From assembly GCA_002362155.1 (NCBI GenBank), contig DETN01000179.1, forward strand, positions 1-19,347: a stretch of DNA of 19,347 nt, given 5' to 3'. Position 1 is the first letter of the stretch. Each line of letters starts with the position of its first letter. A program made the translations under genes and the position numbers. This document shows, piece by piece, positions 7,396 through 14,608 of the stretch. This DNA is from Lachnospiraceae bacterium UBA3287 (GTDB lineage: Bacteria; Bacillota; Clostridia; Lachnospirales; Lachnospiraceae). A model generated the notes under the pieces. The model was not told the origin of the DNA. It saw only the letters and a program-made list of their open reading frames with translations, and searched no databases.

Positions 7396-7424
7396 TTGGA
7401 GTAAGTTAACATACCCCTTATAAT
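7396..7424 (+). promoter_or_regulatory. Probable promoter of the SNF2 transcript
   Basis: TATAAT at 7419-7424 is an exact -10 box, with TTGGAG at 7396-7401 as a partial -35 at a 17-bp spacing. Transcription would begin near 7431, giving a leader of about 270 nt before the preferred start codon at 7703. No equally good minus-strand promoter for the transporter gene was found in this gap. Confidence 0.55.
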
Positions 7425-7509
7425 GATAAACCAGACAGGTATCCGGAAATGTTAAAAGCACGTAAAATCAGCCCGTATTCGGAATGTTTCCGGTAAAAAG
7501 CATATCCGG

Positions 7510-7678
7510 GAGCAGTTTTTTTACGGATCTGCTCTGGGGAAAGCAAAAAGCGCCCCGGGCTCTTTACAAGCCCCGGGGAACAGTGTTACTTTTGAAAAGA
7601 CTTTTTTCATGGCTTTCCCCGGCAGGGGAAAGCCCGGTCAGCAAAGCACAGCCGCTGCAGTCCTTACTGCAGCTTTTT
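7510..7678 (+). promoter_or_regulatory. Structured 5' leader of the SNF2 gene with alternative hairpins
   Basis: Four stem-loops lie in series. A: 7510-7515 with 7529-7534, a weak 6-bp stem. B: CCCCGGGCT (7553-7561) with AGCCCCGGGG (7569-7578), one bulge. C: GGCTTTCCCC (7611-7620) with GGGGAAAGCC (7625-7634), a perfect 10-bp stem and four-base loop. D: GCTGCAG (7654-7660) with CTGCAGC (7667-7673), followed by TTTTT. The 3' copy of GGGGAAAGC in C also occurs at 7536-7544, so the segment 7612-7620 can pair with either copy. Part of it (TTCCCCGG, 7615-7622) can also pair with CCGGGGAA at 7573-7580. This is the layout of an attenuator; no known riboswitch class was recognised. Confidence 0.5.
7654..7678 (+). 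terminator. Terminator-like hairpin just before the SNF2 start codon
   Basis: GCTGCAG, a six-base loop and CTGCAGC form a perfect 7-bp stem, directly followed by five T (7674-7678). It ends 24 bases before the ATG at 7703. If functional it would attenuate the downstream gene. Confidence 0.5.
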
Positions 7679-7702
7679 CTGATACAGACGGAAGGAAGAA
7701 TC

Positions 7703-10700
7703 ATGTCCGACACCAATATCATTTATCCCGAAGACGAGAGAAGGGTCTATCCCATAGACTGGAGGGAGGCCTTTCCTGACGATATTCTCAAAGAGGCAGA
7801 GACTGCCCGGAATCTGAAGATGGCAGCCTTTCAACAGACCCCTGACAAAAGGGGCTTTTCTGCCGTGGTCATGGAGGGAAGGAGCCGGTATGCGGTGACG
7901 GTAAAGAACATTCCCAGGGAAGAGGGAAGAGATTTCAGACATGCCTCCTATACCTGTTCCTGCCAGCGTTACAGTTTTTTCTCCTACAAATGTATCCATG
8001 AGGCCAGAGCCATGATGTCCGCCGAAAAGATCATGGGACCCTTTACGGTCCTGGAAGCCTCTTACAAATGGAATCAGCGGAGGGAAGAGAACAGGCTCAG
8101 ACGGATGAGGGAGGAGAGGCTCTCCCGGCTGACGGATGCCTCCTGTAAAAGCGTGCCCGCCCTGTCCGTTTTTCAGGATCTGCTCCGCCGGCAGAACAGC
8201 TCTTCTTCCGGTATCTTTTTTGATTTCGAACACTTCCTGGACCGGTACACCACCAACAGCTTTTACACGGATATGCTCGCCCGGGGAGAGAGCCTGATCG
8301 AATACCGCTGGGCCTGGGACAGGAGGGAACAGATCTCCATAAGGAGAGAGAATGACGGAAGGAGGATCCTGGAGGCAGACGCCTATACGACGGATGACGG
8401 AGAGCGGGTCCCGGTGAAGCTTGAGGCCAGCTCTGCAGGCAGCTTCCTCTGCAGCTGCGGCTGCTCCATGGGAGGGATCCGGAAGAAAAAGGGCATTAAG
8501 AAGGAACTCTGCATCCACCAGCTCAGGATCCTCAGGGACGCCTGGTCAGCGGCCCTGGACTACAGTGCCCAGGGCACCACGGATCAGAAGGGAAAAAACT
8601 TCCTGTCCCTGATCGAAAAGCAGACCGTACAGGCCAGAAAAGAAGAGTCCGAGGTGATCCAGACCAGGGTCCAGGACATCCGGATCGTGCCCAGGATCAC
8701 CAGGGACGACAGTAAGGTACAGCTGTCCTTCCAGGTGGGCAGGACCGGAGGCCGCCTCTATATTCTCAAGAGCTACGAAAAGCTGATCGGAGCCTATGAG
8801 GAGCGGGGCGTTTTAAATCTGGGCAAAAACATGGACCTGGACTTTTCCGCGGAGGCGTTCACGGACGAGAGCCAGCCCTGGATGACCTTTATCCAGAGAA
8901 AATACGGCGAGATCGACCAGGCCAACGAAAGGCTCGGCCGCAGAATAGGATACGTTCCCTCCCTGGCTGTAGGCTACCAGCAGGAGCTGACCGGGGCTAC
9001 ACTGGACCGATTCTATGACATGGCAGAGGGGACCCACTGCTCCTTCAAGGACAGGAACGCGGCAAAGGATACCATGCTCCGCATAGGGCATAAGGCCATC
9101 CATGTGGAGATAAAGATCAACCGGCTCGCCGACGCCAGGGGGCGCTTTGCGGGCATTATGGTCTCGGGCCAGACCCCTGTTCTTTTATACGGCAGCAGTT
9201 CCCGCTACTGCCTGTCCGATGACTGCCTGTCCAGACTGGAGGCGGAAGAGGAGAAGGCGGTCCTGCCTTTTTCCAACGCGGCAGACTTAAGCGGGGCCTT
9301 TTTCTTCGAGATCGGTGCAGGCGATCTGCGGGAGTTCTACTACAGGGTCATGCCCGGCTTTATGGACAGTCCCTATATTGAAGTGGAGGACCTGTGCGGG
9401 GAGGAAGCCCTGCAGATCCTGCCGCCTGACGCGAAGTTCCGCTTCTTTATGGACTACGACGGAGACAGCCTTCTCATGGACTGTGACGTTGCCTACGAAA
9501 AGGGGACGGTCACCGACTGGAACGACAAAAAAAGCGGCGAGCGGATCTACAGGATCACCGGCCAGGACAGACAGGCAGACCTGGAAAGAGAAGGGATCCG
9601 GGACCTGCAGCAGGAAGACCGGGTCAGAAAGGCCATAGACGATCTGGGCTTTGCCTGGGACAGGGTCAACGGCCACTATGCAAAGCAGGCCGATACGGAA
9701 GGTCTGTATGAATTCCTCCGGACCGGCACCGGCGTGCTCTTTTCCTACGGCCTGGTCCACGGAACGGACCGCTTCAGTGCAAGGCGTGTCAGGGGCGTTC
9801 CCCAGATCCGGGCCGGCGTGTCCATCGAATCCGACCTGATGAATCTGTCCATTACCACCCAGGGGCTGACCACCTCGGACCTTATGGACATCCTGGCCAG
9901 CTACCGCCGGAAGAAAAAGTACCATGTGCTGAAAAACGGCGAATTCGTGAACCTGGATGAGAATAAGGACCTGGACGCCCTTTCCGACATGATGGAGGCT
10001 CTGGGGATCACGGAGAAGGATTTCGACGGAGACAGGGCGCAGCTCCCCGTTTTCCGCGCCCTTTACCTGGACAAGCTCCTGGAGGAGCACGACAACATCG
10101 TGGCCTCGGGAGATAAGCTCTACAGGAATCTGCTGCGGAACTACCGGACCATCCGGGATTCCGACTATGAAGTGCCCGCCTGCATGGCGGAGGTCCTCCG
10201 TCCCTACCAGGCCTACGGCTTCAAATGGCTCAGGACGCTGGAGGATACGGGCTTCGGCGGGATCCTTGCAGACGAAATGGGCCTTGGCAAGACCCTGCAG
10301 ACCATAGCCCTCTTCCAGGCGGATAAGGAAGCCGGAGCCGAAAAGCCCTCTCTGGTGGTCTGCCCCGCGTCCCTGGTCTACAACTGGGAAGAGGAGCTGC
10401 ACCGCTTTGCACCGGACCTTTCCGTGACCATCCTGGCGGGGCCCCAGACGGCCAGAAGAAAGCTCATGTCCGATAAACTCTCCAGCGGAGATACGGACGT
10501 CTTCGTTACCAGCTATGATCTGATGCGCAGGGACGTTTCCTTCTATCAGAAGGCCCAGTTCAACGTCTGCGTCCTGGACGAGGCCCAGTATATAAAGAAC
10601 CAGAAGGCGGCCGTCTCCAAGGCAGTCAAGACCATCCGGGCGGACCACCGCTTTGCCCTGACAGGCACGCCCATTGAGAACCGCCTGGCGGAGCTCTGGT

Positions 10701-11599
10701 CCATCTTCGACTTCCTGATGCCGGGCTTCTTAAACAGCTACGATGATTTCAGCAGGCACTTCGATGTGCCTATCACAAAAAATAAGGACGAAAAGGCGGC
10801 CGACCATCTGAAGAAGCTGACCGGTCCCTTCATTCTCCGCCGCCTCAAGGCTGACGTCCTCAAGGACCTGCCGGCCAGACTGGAGGAGGTCCGCTACGCC
10901 AGGTTCGACGACCTGCAGCAGAAGATCTACGACGGCCAGGTGGCCAGGATCCGGGATATCATGGACGGCGGTCTGGAGACCGGCCAGGACAAGATGAAGC
11001 TTCTGGCGGAGCTGACCAAGGCCCGTCAGATCTGCTGCGATCCTTCCCTGCTGCTGGAAAACTATGAGGGCGGATCTGCCAAGAGGGCGGCCTGCATGGA
11101 CCTGATCTCCAGCGCCATCGACGGAGAGCACCGCATGCTGGTCTTTTCCCAGTTCACATCCATGCTGGCCCTTCTGGAGGAGGATCTGAAGGCGGCCCAT
11201 ATCCCTTACTACAAGATCACGGGCTCTACTCCCAAGGAGCAGCGCCTGCAGCTGGTCAATGCCTTCAACAAGGGTACGGAGGACGGAGAGAAGGTCCCTG
11301 TCTTTCTTATTTCCCTCAAGGCCGGCGGCACGGGCCTGAACCTGACGGGGGCCGATGTGGTCATTCATTACGATCCCTGGTGGAACCTGGCGGCCCAGAA
11401 CCAGGCCACCGACAGGGCCCACAGGATCGGCCAGGAAAAGCAGGTCACTGTCTACCGCATGATCGCCAAGGGGACCATCGAGGAAAAGATCCTGGATCTT
11501 CAGGAGCAGAAGAAGTATCTGGCGGACGCCATCCTGGAAGGAAGGAGCGAATCTGTCATGAATCTGTCGGCGGACGAACTCAGGGCGCTGCTGATCTGA
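7703..11599 (+). CDS. SNF2-family DNA translocase/helicase-like ATPase with two SWIM-type zinc motifs
   Basis: 1298 residues from the preferred ATG, which has GGAAGGAAGA just upstream. The frame stays open to an ATG at 7484, but that extension is low-complexity, overlaps the leader hairpins and has no good ribosome binding site. Near the N-terminus is a SWIM finger C85-x-C87-x9-C97-x-H99. A second, similar motif is at C250-x-C252-x17-C270-x-H272. The middle contains the bacterial SNF2-associated region (about 740-800). The ATPase core has ADEMGLGKT (from about 856), LDEAQYIKN (about 958) and LTGTPIENR; the second helicase lobe includes LKAGGTGLNL and DRAHRIGQ (about 1236). Family knowledge: ATP-driven remodelling of protein-DNA complexes, such as clearing RNA polymerase or repair roles. 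It is longer than the roughly 1000-1100 residues I would expect of Firmicutes homologues. It appears monocistronic. Confidence 0.92.
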   Translation: MSDTNIIYPEDERRVYPIDWREAFPDDILKEAETARNLKMAAFQQTPDKRGFSAVVMEGRSRYAVTVKNIPREEGRDFRHASYTCSCQRYSFFSYKCIHEARAMMSAEKIMGPFTVLEASYKWNQRREENRLRRMREERLSRLTDASCKSVPALSVFQDLLRRQNSSSSGIFFDFEHFLDRYTTNSFYTDMLARGESLIEYRWAWDRREQISIRRENDGRRILEADAYTTDDGERVPVKLEASSAGSFLCSCGCSMGGIRKKKGIKKELCIHQLRILRDAWSAALDYSAQGTTDQKGKNFLSLIEKQTVQARKEESEVIQTRVQDIRIVPRITRDDSKVQLSFQVGRTGGRLYILKSYEKLIGAYEERGVLNLGKNMDLDFSAEAFTDESQPWMTFIQRKYGEIDQANERLGRRIGYVPSLAVGYQQELTGATLDRFYDMAEGTHCSFKDRNAAKDTMLRIGHKAIHVEIKINRLADARGRFAGIMVSGQTPVLLYGSSSRYCLSDDCLSRLEAEEEKAVLPFSNAADLSGAFFFEIGAGDLREFYYRVMPGFMDSPYIEVEDLCGEEALQILPPDAKFRFFMDYDGDSLLMDCDVAYEKGTVTDWNDKKSGERIYRITGQDRQADLEREGIRDLQQEDRVRKAIDDLGFAWDRVNGHYAKQADTEGLYEFLRTGTGVLFSYGLVHGTDRFSARRVRGVPQIRAGVSIESDLMNLSITTQGLTTSDLMDILASYRRKKKYHVLKNGEFVNLDENKDLDALSDMMEALGITEKDFDGDRAQLPVFRALYLDKLLEEHDNIVASGDKLYRNLLRNYRTIRDSDYEVPACMAEVLRPYQAYGFKWLRTLEDTGFGGILADEMGLGKTLQTIALFQADKEAGAEKPSLVVCPASLVYNWEEELHRFAPDLSVTILAGPQTARRKLMSDKLSSGDTDVFVTSYDLMRRDVSFYQKAQFNVCVLDEAQYIKNQKAAVSKAVKTIRADHRFALTGTPIENRLAELWSIFDFLMPGFLNSYDDFSRHFDVPITKNKDEKAADHLKKLTGPFILRRLKADVLKDLPARLEEVRYARFDDLQQKIYDGQVARIRDIMDGGLETGQDKMKLLAELTKARQICCDPSLLLENYEGGSAKRAACMDLISSAIDGEHRMLVFSQFTSMLALLEEDLKAAHIPYYKITGSTPKEQRLQLVNAFNKGTEDGEKVPVFLISLKAGGTGLNLTGADVVIHYDPWWNLAAQNQATDRAHRIGQEKQVTVYRMIAKGTIEEKILDLQEQKKYLADAILEGRSESVMNLSADELRALLI

Positions 11600-11618
11600 C
11601 AGGAAGCGAAAGATCCAT

Positions 11619-11649
11619 AAAAAAAGATCCGGACGGATGCGCCCGGACC
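11619..11649 (-). terminator. Terminator for the minus-strand acetyltransferase/ABC operon
   Basis: On the minus strand GGTCCGG, a ten-base loop and CCGGATC form a 7-pair stem with one G-T, followed by seven T (complement of the A-run 11619-11625). Plus-strand coordinates of the arms are 11626-11632 and 11643-11649. Confidence 0.7.
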
Positions 11650-11650
11650 A

Positions 11651-11693
11651 TAAAAGGGAGCCCACTGCACTTCAGGCAGGGGGCTCCCTTTTA
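11651..11693. terminator. Bidirectional terminator between SNF2 and the acetyltransferase gene
   Basis: TAAAAGGGAGCCC (11651-11663) is the exact reverse complement of GGGCTCCCTTTTA (11681-11693). CTGC and GCAG extend the stem inwards. The A- and T-rich outer ends allow termination in both directions. It works beside the second hairpin at 11626-11649. Confidence 0.88.
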
Positions 11694-11758
11694 TCGTTCC
11701 TTGATTTTTCCTTTTTTACAGGATCCGGGACATATGTGCCCGGAAGAGGCCCCCGCTT

Positions 11759-12394
11759 TCAGGCCATGGACCGGAAGGCTTCGGGGATCTCCCTTCCATG
11801 GTCATAGGTCCTGTAGTCCTCATCCGTGATCTCCCGCACCACCCGGCAGGGACTGCCGAAGGCTACCACATTTGCGGGAATGTCTCTGGTCACTACGGAT
11901 CCGGCGCCTATGACGGAGTTTTCTCCTATGGTGACGCCTCCCTGGATAATGACCCCTGCCCCGATCCAGACCCCGGACCCAATGGTGATGGGCAGGTTGT
12001 ACTGGAGCTCATACTTTCTGAGATTGGGGCTGATGGGATGGATGGCGGTGGCCAGGGTCACGCCGGGACCGAACATGACGTGGTCCCCTACGACGATCTT
12101 TCCGTCGTCCACGGCCCTCATGCCGGCGTTGGCGTAGACGTGGTCTCCCAGATACATGTTGCGGCCGCCCCAGTTGGCAAAGAAGGGAGGCTGGATATAG
12201 CAGCCTTCTCCGCAGGCGCCGAACATTTCCTTAAAAAGCTCTTCCCGCCTTTTCATGCCTTCCTGGGAGGAATCGGTCCGGTTGAGCTCTTCCATGGGCC
12301 CCAGGCAGGAGAGCTGCAGGGCCATGAGAGAAGGCTCCCCCGGATCATAAAGTTCTTCGGAATAGAGCACTTTGAATATTTCCTCATGCGTCAT
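11759..12394 (-). CDS. Sugar O-acetyltransferase (LacA/Maa-type, left-handed beta helix)
   Basis: 211 residues. The N-terminal helical region (1-60) matches the maltose/galactoside acetyltransferase cap. Residues about 72-190 are hexapeptide repeats such as ITIGSGVWIGAGVIIQGGVTIG and IGAGSVVTRDIPANVVAFGSP. The catalytic histidine is in TAIHPI (H119), and N89 stands at the place of the substrate-binding asparagine. Family knowledge: acetyl-CoA-dependent acetylation of a sugar hydroxyl in the cytoplasm, as a trimer. AGGAG lies 10 bases before the ATG. It follows the ABC permease gene on the same strand with 37 bp between them and no terminator visible, so it may be the last gene of that operon, although its function does not obviously match. 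The substrate cannot be read from sequence. Confidence 0.9.
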   Translation of the reverse strand: MTHEEIFKVLYSEELYDPGEPSLMALQLSCLGPMEELNRTDSSQEGMKRREELFKEMFGACGEGCYIQPPFFANWGGRNMYLGDHVYANAGMRAVDDGKIVVGDHVMFGPGVTLATAIHPISPNLRKYELQYNLPITIGSGVWIGAGVIIQGGVTIGENSVIGAGSVVTRDIPANVVAFGSPCRVVREITDEDYRTYDHGREIPEAFRSMA

Positions 12395-12431
12395 AGTGTT
12401 TGGTCTCCTTTCAGGCTTTATACTGCCTGAT

Positions 12432-13250
12432 TCAGTCCAGATTCAGAGCCTTGTCCAGAATCAGCCATGCAGCAATATAATACAGGATGAACTGGATCAG
12501 GGCAAGAAGGACCATGGCGCCAAGGACGCTGTACTCCAGAGAGAAGGGGATGCCCGCGATATGGAAGGGAAGAAAATCGCTGCTGTTATCAAGGGCTGCT
12601 CCCAGGAATCCGTCCAGGGTGGACCATACAAAACCGGTGCCGATATAGGCCAGAACGGATCCGATCATCCTGTGCCCGCTCCAGAGGCTTCCGATGGCAA
12701 TGGAGGCATAAAGGTGGGCTATACCTGACAGGCAGGACGCAAGGCCTGCAAGCAGCAGGAGAATCATGGAGAGGGGAGGAATCTCCAGGCTCCTTATGGC
12801 ATTCAGAATATCCCTGAAAAAGCCTGCCAGATCCTGAATCTCAAAAGAGAAGATAAATACCAGGACGGCCAGGGATAAAAGGGCGGTGACGCCGCTGAGG
12901 AGAGTCCACAGGAAGGCAGTCAGGGTGCGGGCCGCAAGATGGACATTGGTGGTGACGGGAAGGGCCAGCTGGAGATAGCCCTCGCTCCCCAGAAAGTCGC
13001 TGTAAAAGCGCCGGATCAGGACCACAAAGGTGATGACGCCGCAGGCGGTCAGGCCGGTGAAGAAGAGCATGGAAAGGATGATCTCTGCGATATCCACGAT
13101 GACGGGAAGGCCTTCTCCGACGCCGGAGAAATCGGTGGTCATAGAGGTGGTCAGGCCAAAGAGCAGGGCGACCAGGATCATGGCTCCGTAGAGGGGAAGA
13201 AGGATCCTGCGGACCGCTTTCATTTCATATTTAAAAACTTTTCCGAACAT
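12432..13250 (-). CDS. ABC transporter permease (ABC-2/YtrC-like), six membrane segments
   Basis: 272 residues with six predicted membrane segments: about 17-35, 52-77, 106-130, 153-178, 190-210 and 240-265. The N-terminus MFGKVFKYEMKAVRR is typical of short Firmicutes permeases encoded beside a YtrB-like ATPase. It has no large extracellular domain and no binding-protein gene nearby, so export or defence against envelope-acting compounds is more likely than import; this is inference. Its GGAGG overlaps the end of the ATPase gene, and 11 bases separate the two genes. It is followed by the acetyltransferase gene. Confidence 0.85.
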   Translation of the reverse strand: MFGKVFKYEMKAVRRILLPLYGAMILVALLFGLTTSMTTDFSGVGEGLPVIVDIAEIILSMLFFTGLTACGVITFVVLIRRFYSDFLGSEGYLQLALPVTTNVHLAARTLTAFLWTLLSGVTALLSLAVLVFIFSFEIQDLAGFFRDILNAIRSLEIPPLSMILLLLAGLASCLSGIAHLYASIAIGSLWSGHRMIGSVLAYIGTGFVWSTLDGFLGAALDNSSDFLPFHIAGIPFSLEYSVLGAMVLLALIQFILYYIAAWLILDKALNLD

Positions 13251-13261
13251 GTCTGTCCTCC

Positions 13262-13960
13262 TTATTCAAAGTGATAGGTCCTGCGGAAGTATTCGTCCAG
13301 GGTAAGACCGGTGCGTTCCCGGATGCTGTCGCAGGAATCAAAGAGATCGACCCTGCCCTGGCGGATGAAGATGGCCTCGTCCAGGACCGATTCCACGTCA
13401 GCAATCAGATGGGTGGAGATCAGGACCATGGCTTCGGGATCGTAGTTGCTGATGATGGTGCGGAGGATATAGTCCCTGGCAGCGGGATCCACTCCGGCGA
13501 TGGGCTCGTCCAACAGATAGACCTTGGCCCGGCGGCTCATGGTCATGATCAGCTGTACCTTTTCCCTGGTGCCCTTGGACATCTTCCGAAGGGGCATTCT
13601 TTCATCGATGCCCAGGGAAGAGAGCATGTTTACAGCCCTCCCGGCATCGAAATCCTGGTAGAAATCCGTGTAGAAGTCCAGAAGCTGCAGGACGTTCATC
13701 CAGTTTTCCAGGATGTCCCTGTCCGGAAGATAGGAGACCAGAGACTTGGTATAGGGGCCGGGCTTCATGCCGTCAATGAGGATCTCTCCGGAGGTGGGCT
13801 TAAGCAGGTTCATGCAGAGCTTGATCAGTGTGGTCTTGCCGCTGCCGTTAGGGCCGAGGAGTCCCACGATCCTGCCGGGGATCAGTTCCAGATTTACGTT
13901 GTCCAGCGCTGTGTCGGCGCCATATTTTTTTGTCAGATTTCTGCAGTCAAGTATTCCCAT
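13262..13960 (-). CDS. ABC transporter ATPase (YtrB/BcrA-like)
   Basis: 232 residues, one nucleotide-binding domain. Walker A is GPNGSGKTT (36-44), the signature motif is the variant MSKGTREKVQL (127-137) instead of LSGGQ, Walker B is VYLLDEP with D151 and E152, and H184 is the switch histidine. Variants of the form LSKG(M/T) are common in exporter ATPases of this family. The ATG lies inside the end of the GntR gene (14-bp overlap), with GAGAGG upstream, so translation is coupled. It should power the permease encoded next to it. Confidence 0.93.
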   Translation of the reverse strand: MGILDCRNLTKKYGADTALDNVNLELIPGRIVGLLGPNGSGKTTLIKLCMNLLKPTSGEILIDGMKPGPYTKSLVSYLPDRDILENWMNVLQLLDFYTDFYQDFDAGRAVNMLSSLGIDERMPLRKMSKGTREKVQLIMTMSRRAKVYLLDEPIAGVDPAARDYILRTIISNYDPEAMVLISTHLIADVESVLDEAIFIRQGRVDLFDSCDSIRERTGLTLDEYFRRTYHFE

Positions 13961-14345
13961 CCTGTACCTCTCTTTCTGCCATGCCGGCCCTTCTCCATTC
14001 CTGTACGGCCGCTACGATCTCATCTTCTGTCATGCCAAGGGCCCGGAGCGAAGCAAAGAGCGCTGCGATCTGCTCTCTGCCAAGAGACTTCCTGAGGTCC
14101 CCCAGCATGGCTGTGTCTTCCGTAACAAAACGTCCGCTGGTGCGGATACTGTAAATGATGCCGCTCCTTTCCAGCTCGGCCAGAGCCCTCTGCATGGTGT
14201 TGGGGTTGACCCCCGCATCCACAGCCAGTTCTCTGACGGCAGGGAGCCTTGTACCCGCCGGATAGGTACCGTTGGCGATCCTGGTCTTGATGATGCTGAT
14301 GATCTGCGTGTAGATCGGAATACCGGCTTTATAAGTCCATGCCAT
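13947..14345 (-). CDS. GntR-family regulator, YtrA subfamily
   Basis: 132 residues. Residues 10-75 form a winged helix-turn-helix (YTQIISIIKTRIANGTYPAG, then LPAVRELAVDAGVNPNTMQR). The short C-terminal helical tail without a large ligand-binding domain is the mark of the YtrA group, whose members usually repress the ABC operon they head. GGAGGG (complement of 14351-14356) is 5 bases before the ATG. Two similar 15-bp motifs lie at its promoter, so it probably binds there and controls its own operon. The inducing signal is unknown; for relatives it is often cell-wall-active antibiotics. Confidence 0.92.
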   Translation of the reverse strand: MAWTYKAGIPIYTQIISIIKTRIANGTYPAGTRLPAVRELAVDAGVNPNTMQRALAELERSGIIYSIRTSGRFVTEDTAMLGDLRKSLGREQIAALFASLRALGMTEDEIVAAVQEWRRAGMAEREVQDGNT

Positions 14346-14361
14346 GAATTCCCTCCTGTAT

Positions 14362-14403
14362 TATTGTAATACTGTATTAAGCAATTAGTACAATAATACT
14401 GTA
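14362..14403 (-). promoter_or_regulatory. Promoter and likely operator of the GntR/ABC operon
   Basis: Two copies of a similar 15-bp motif, TATTGTAATACTGTA (14362-14376) and TACAATAATACTGTA (14389-14403), lie 27 bp apart just before the GntR gene. Each contains small inverted elements (TATT..AATA, TACA..TGTA). On the minus strand a possible -35 TTGTAC and a -10 TATTAC with a 16-bp spacer fall inside these repeats, so a bound repressor would block the promoter. This is inference from position and symmetry. Confidence 0.55.
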
Positions 14404-14425
14404 GTACAAAGGTGATGCGATGTCA

Positions 14426-14462
14426 ATATCAAAAGTGAAAAATCATGAGACCTTTTTGATAT
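14426..14462. repeat. AT-rich inverted repeat upstream of the GntR operon
   Basis: ATATCAAAA (14426-14434) and TTTTGATAT (14454-14462) are exact reverse complements with a 19-bp spacer. It lies about 20 bp beyond the operator repeats and before the terminator of the MscS gene. It could be a binding site for another regulator or a cruciform-prone spacer. Confidence 0.6.
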
Positions 14463-14503
14463 GTGCATTTCCCTATGCTTAGTTCCATAAGTTCCTGTTT
14501 CAT

Positions 14504-14540
14504 AAAAAAAGACCCCGCAAGCCCTTTGGGATGCGGGGTC
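14504..14540 (-). terminator. Terminator of the MscS transcription unit
   Basis: GACCCCGCA (14511-14519) pairs with TGCGGGGTC (14532-14540), with an inner CCC-TTT-GGG. On the minus strand this is followed by seven T (complement of 14504-14510). It lies 68 bp after the MscS stop codon. Confidence 0.9.
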
Positions 14541-14608
14541 GGTATCAGATATAAGGTCATTGGAAATGTGCTGCAGGAAAGGCTCATGCCGCGCAGCAGG
14601 AACAGGGA

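Noticed and set aside
7484..7702. 73-residue N-terminal extension of the SNF2 protein
   Set aside because: It covers the leader hairpins, has no good ribosome binding site and no domain-like sequence. The ATG at 7703 has GGAAGGAAGA upstream and starts a normal-looking protein.
9287..10648. 453-residue minus-strand open frame inside the SNF2 gene
   Set aside because: It is antisense to the conserved SNF2 core and has no recognisable domain; long antisense frames are expected in GC-rich genes.
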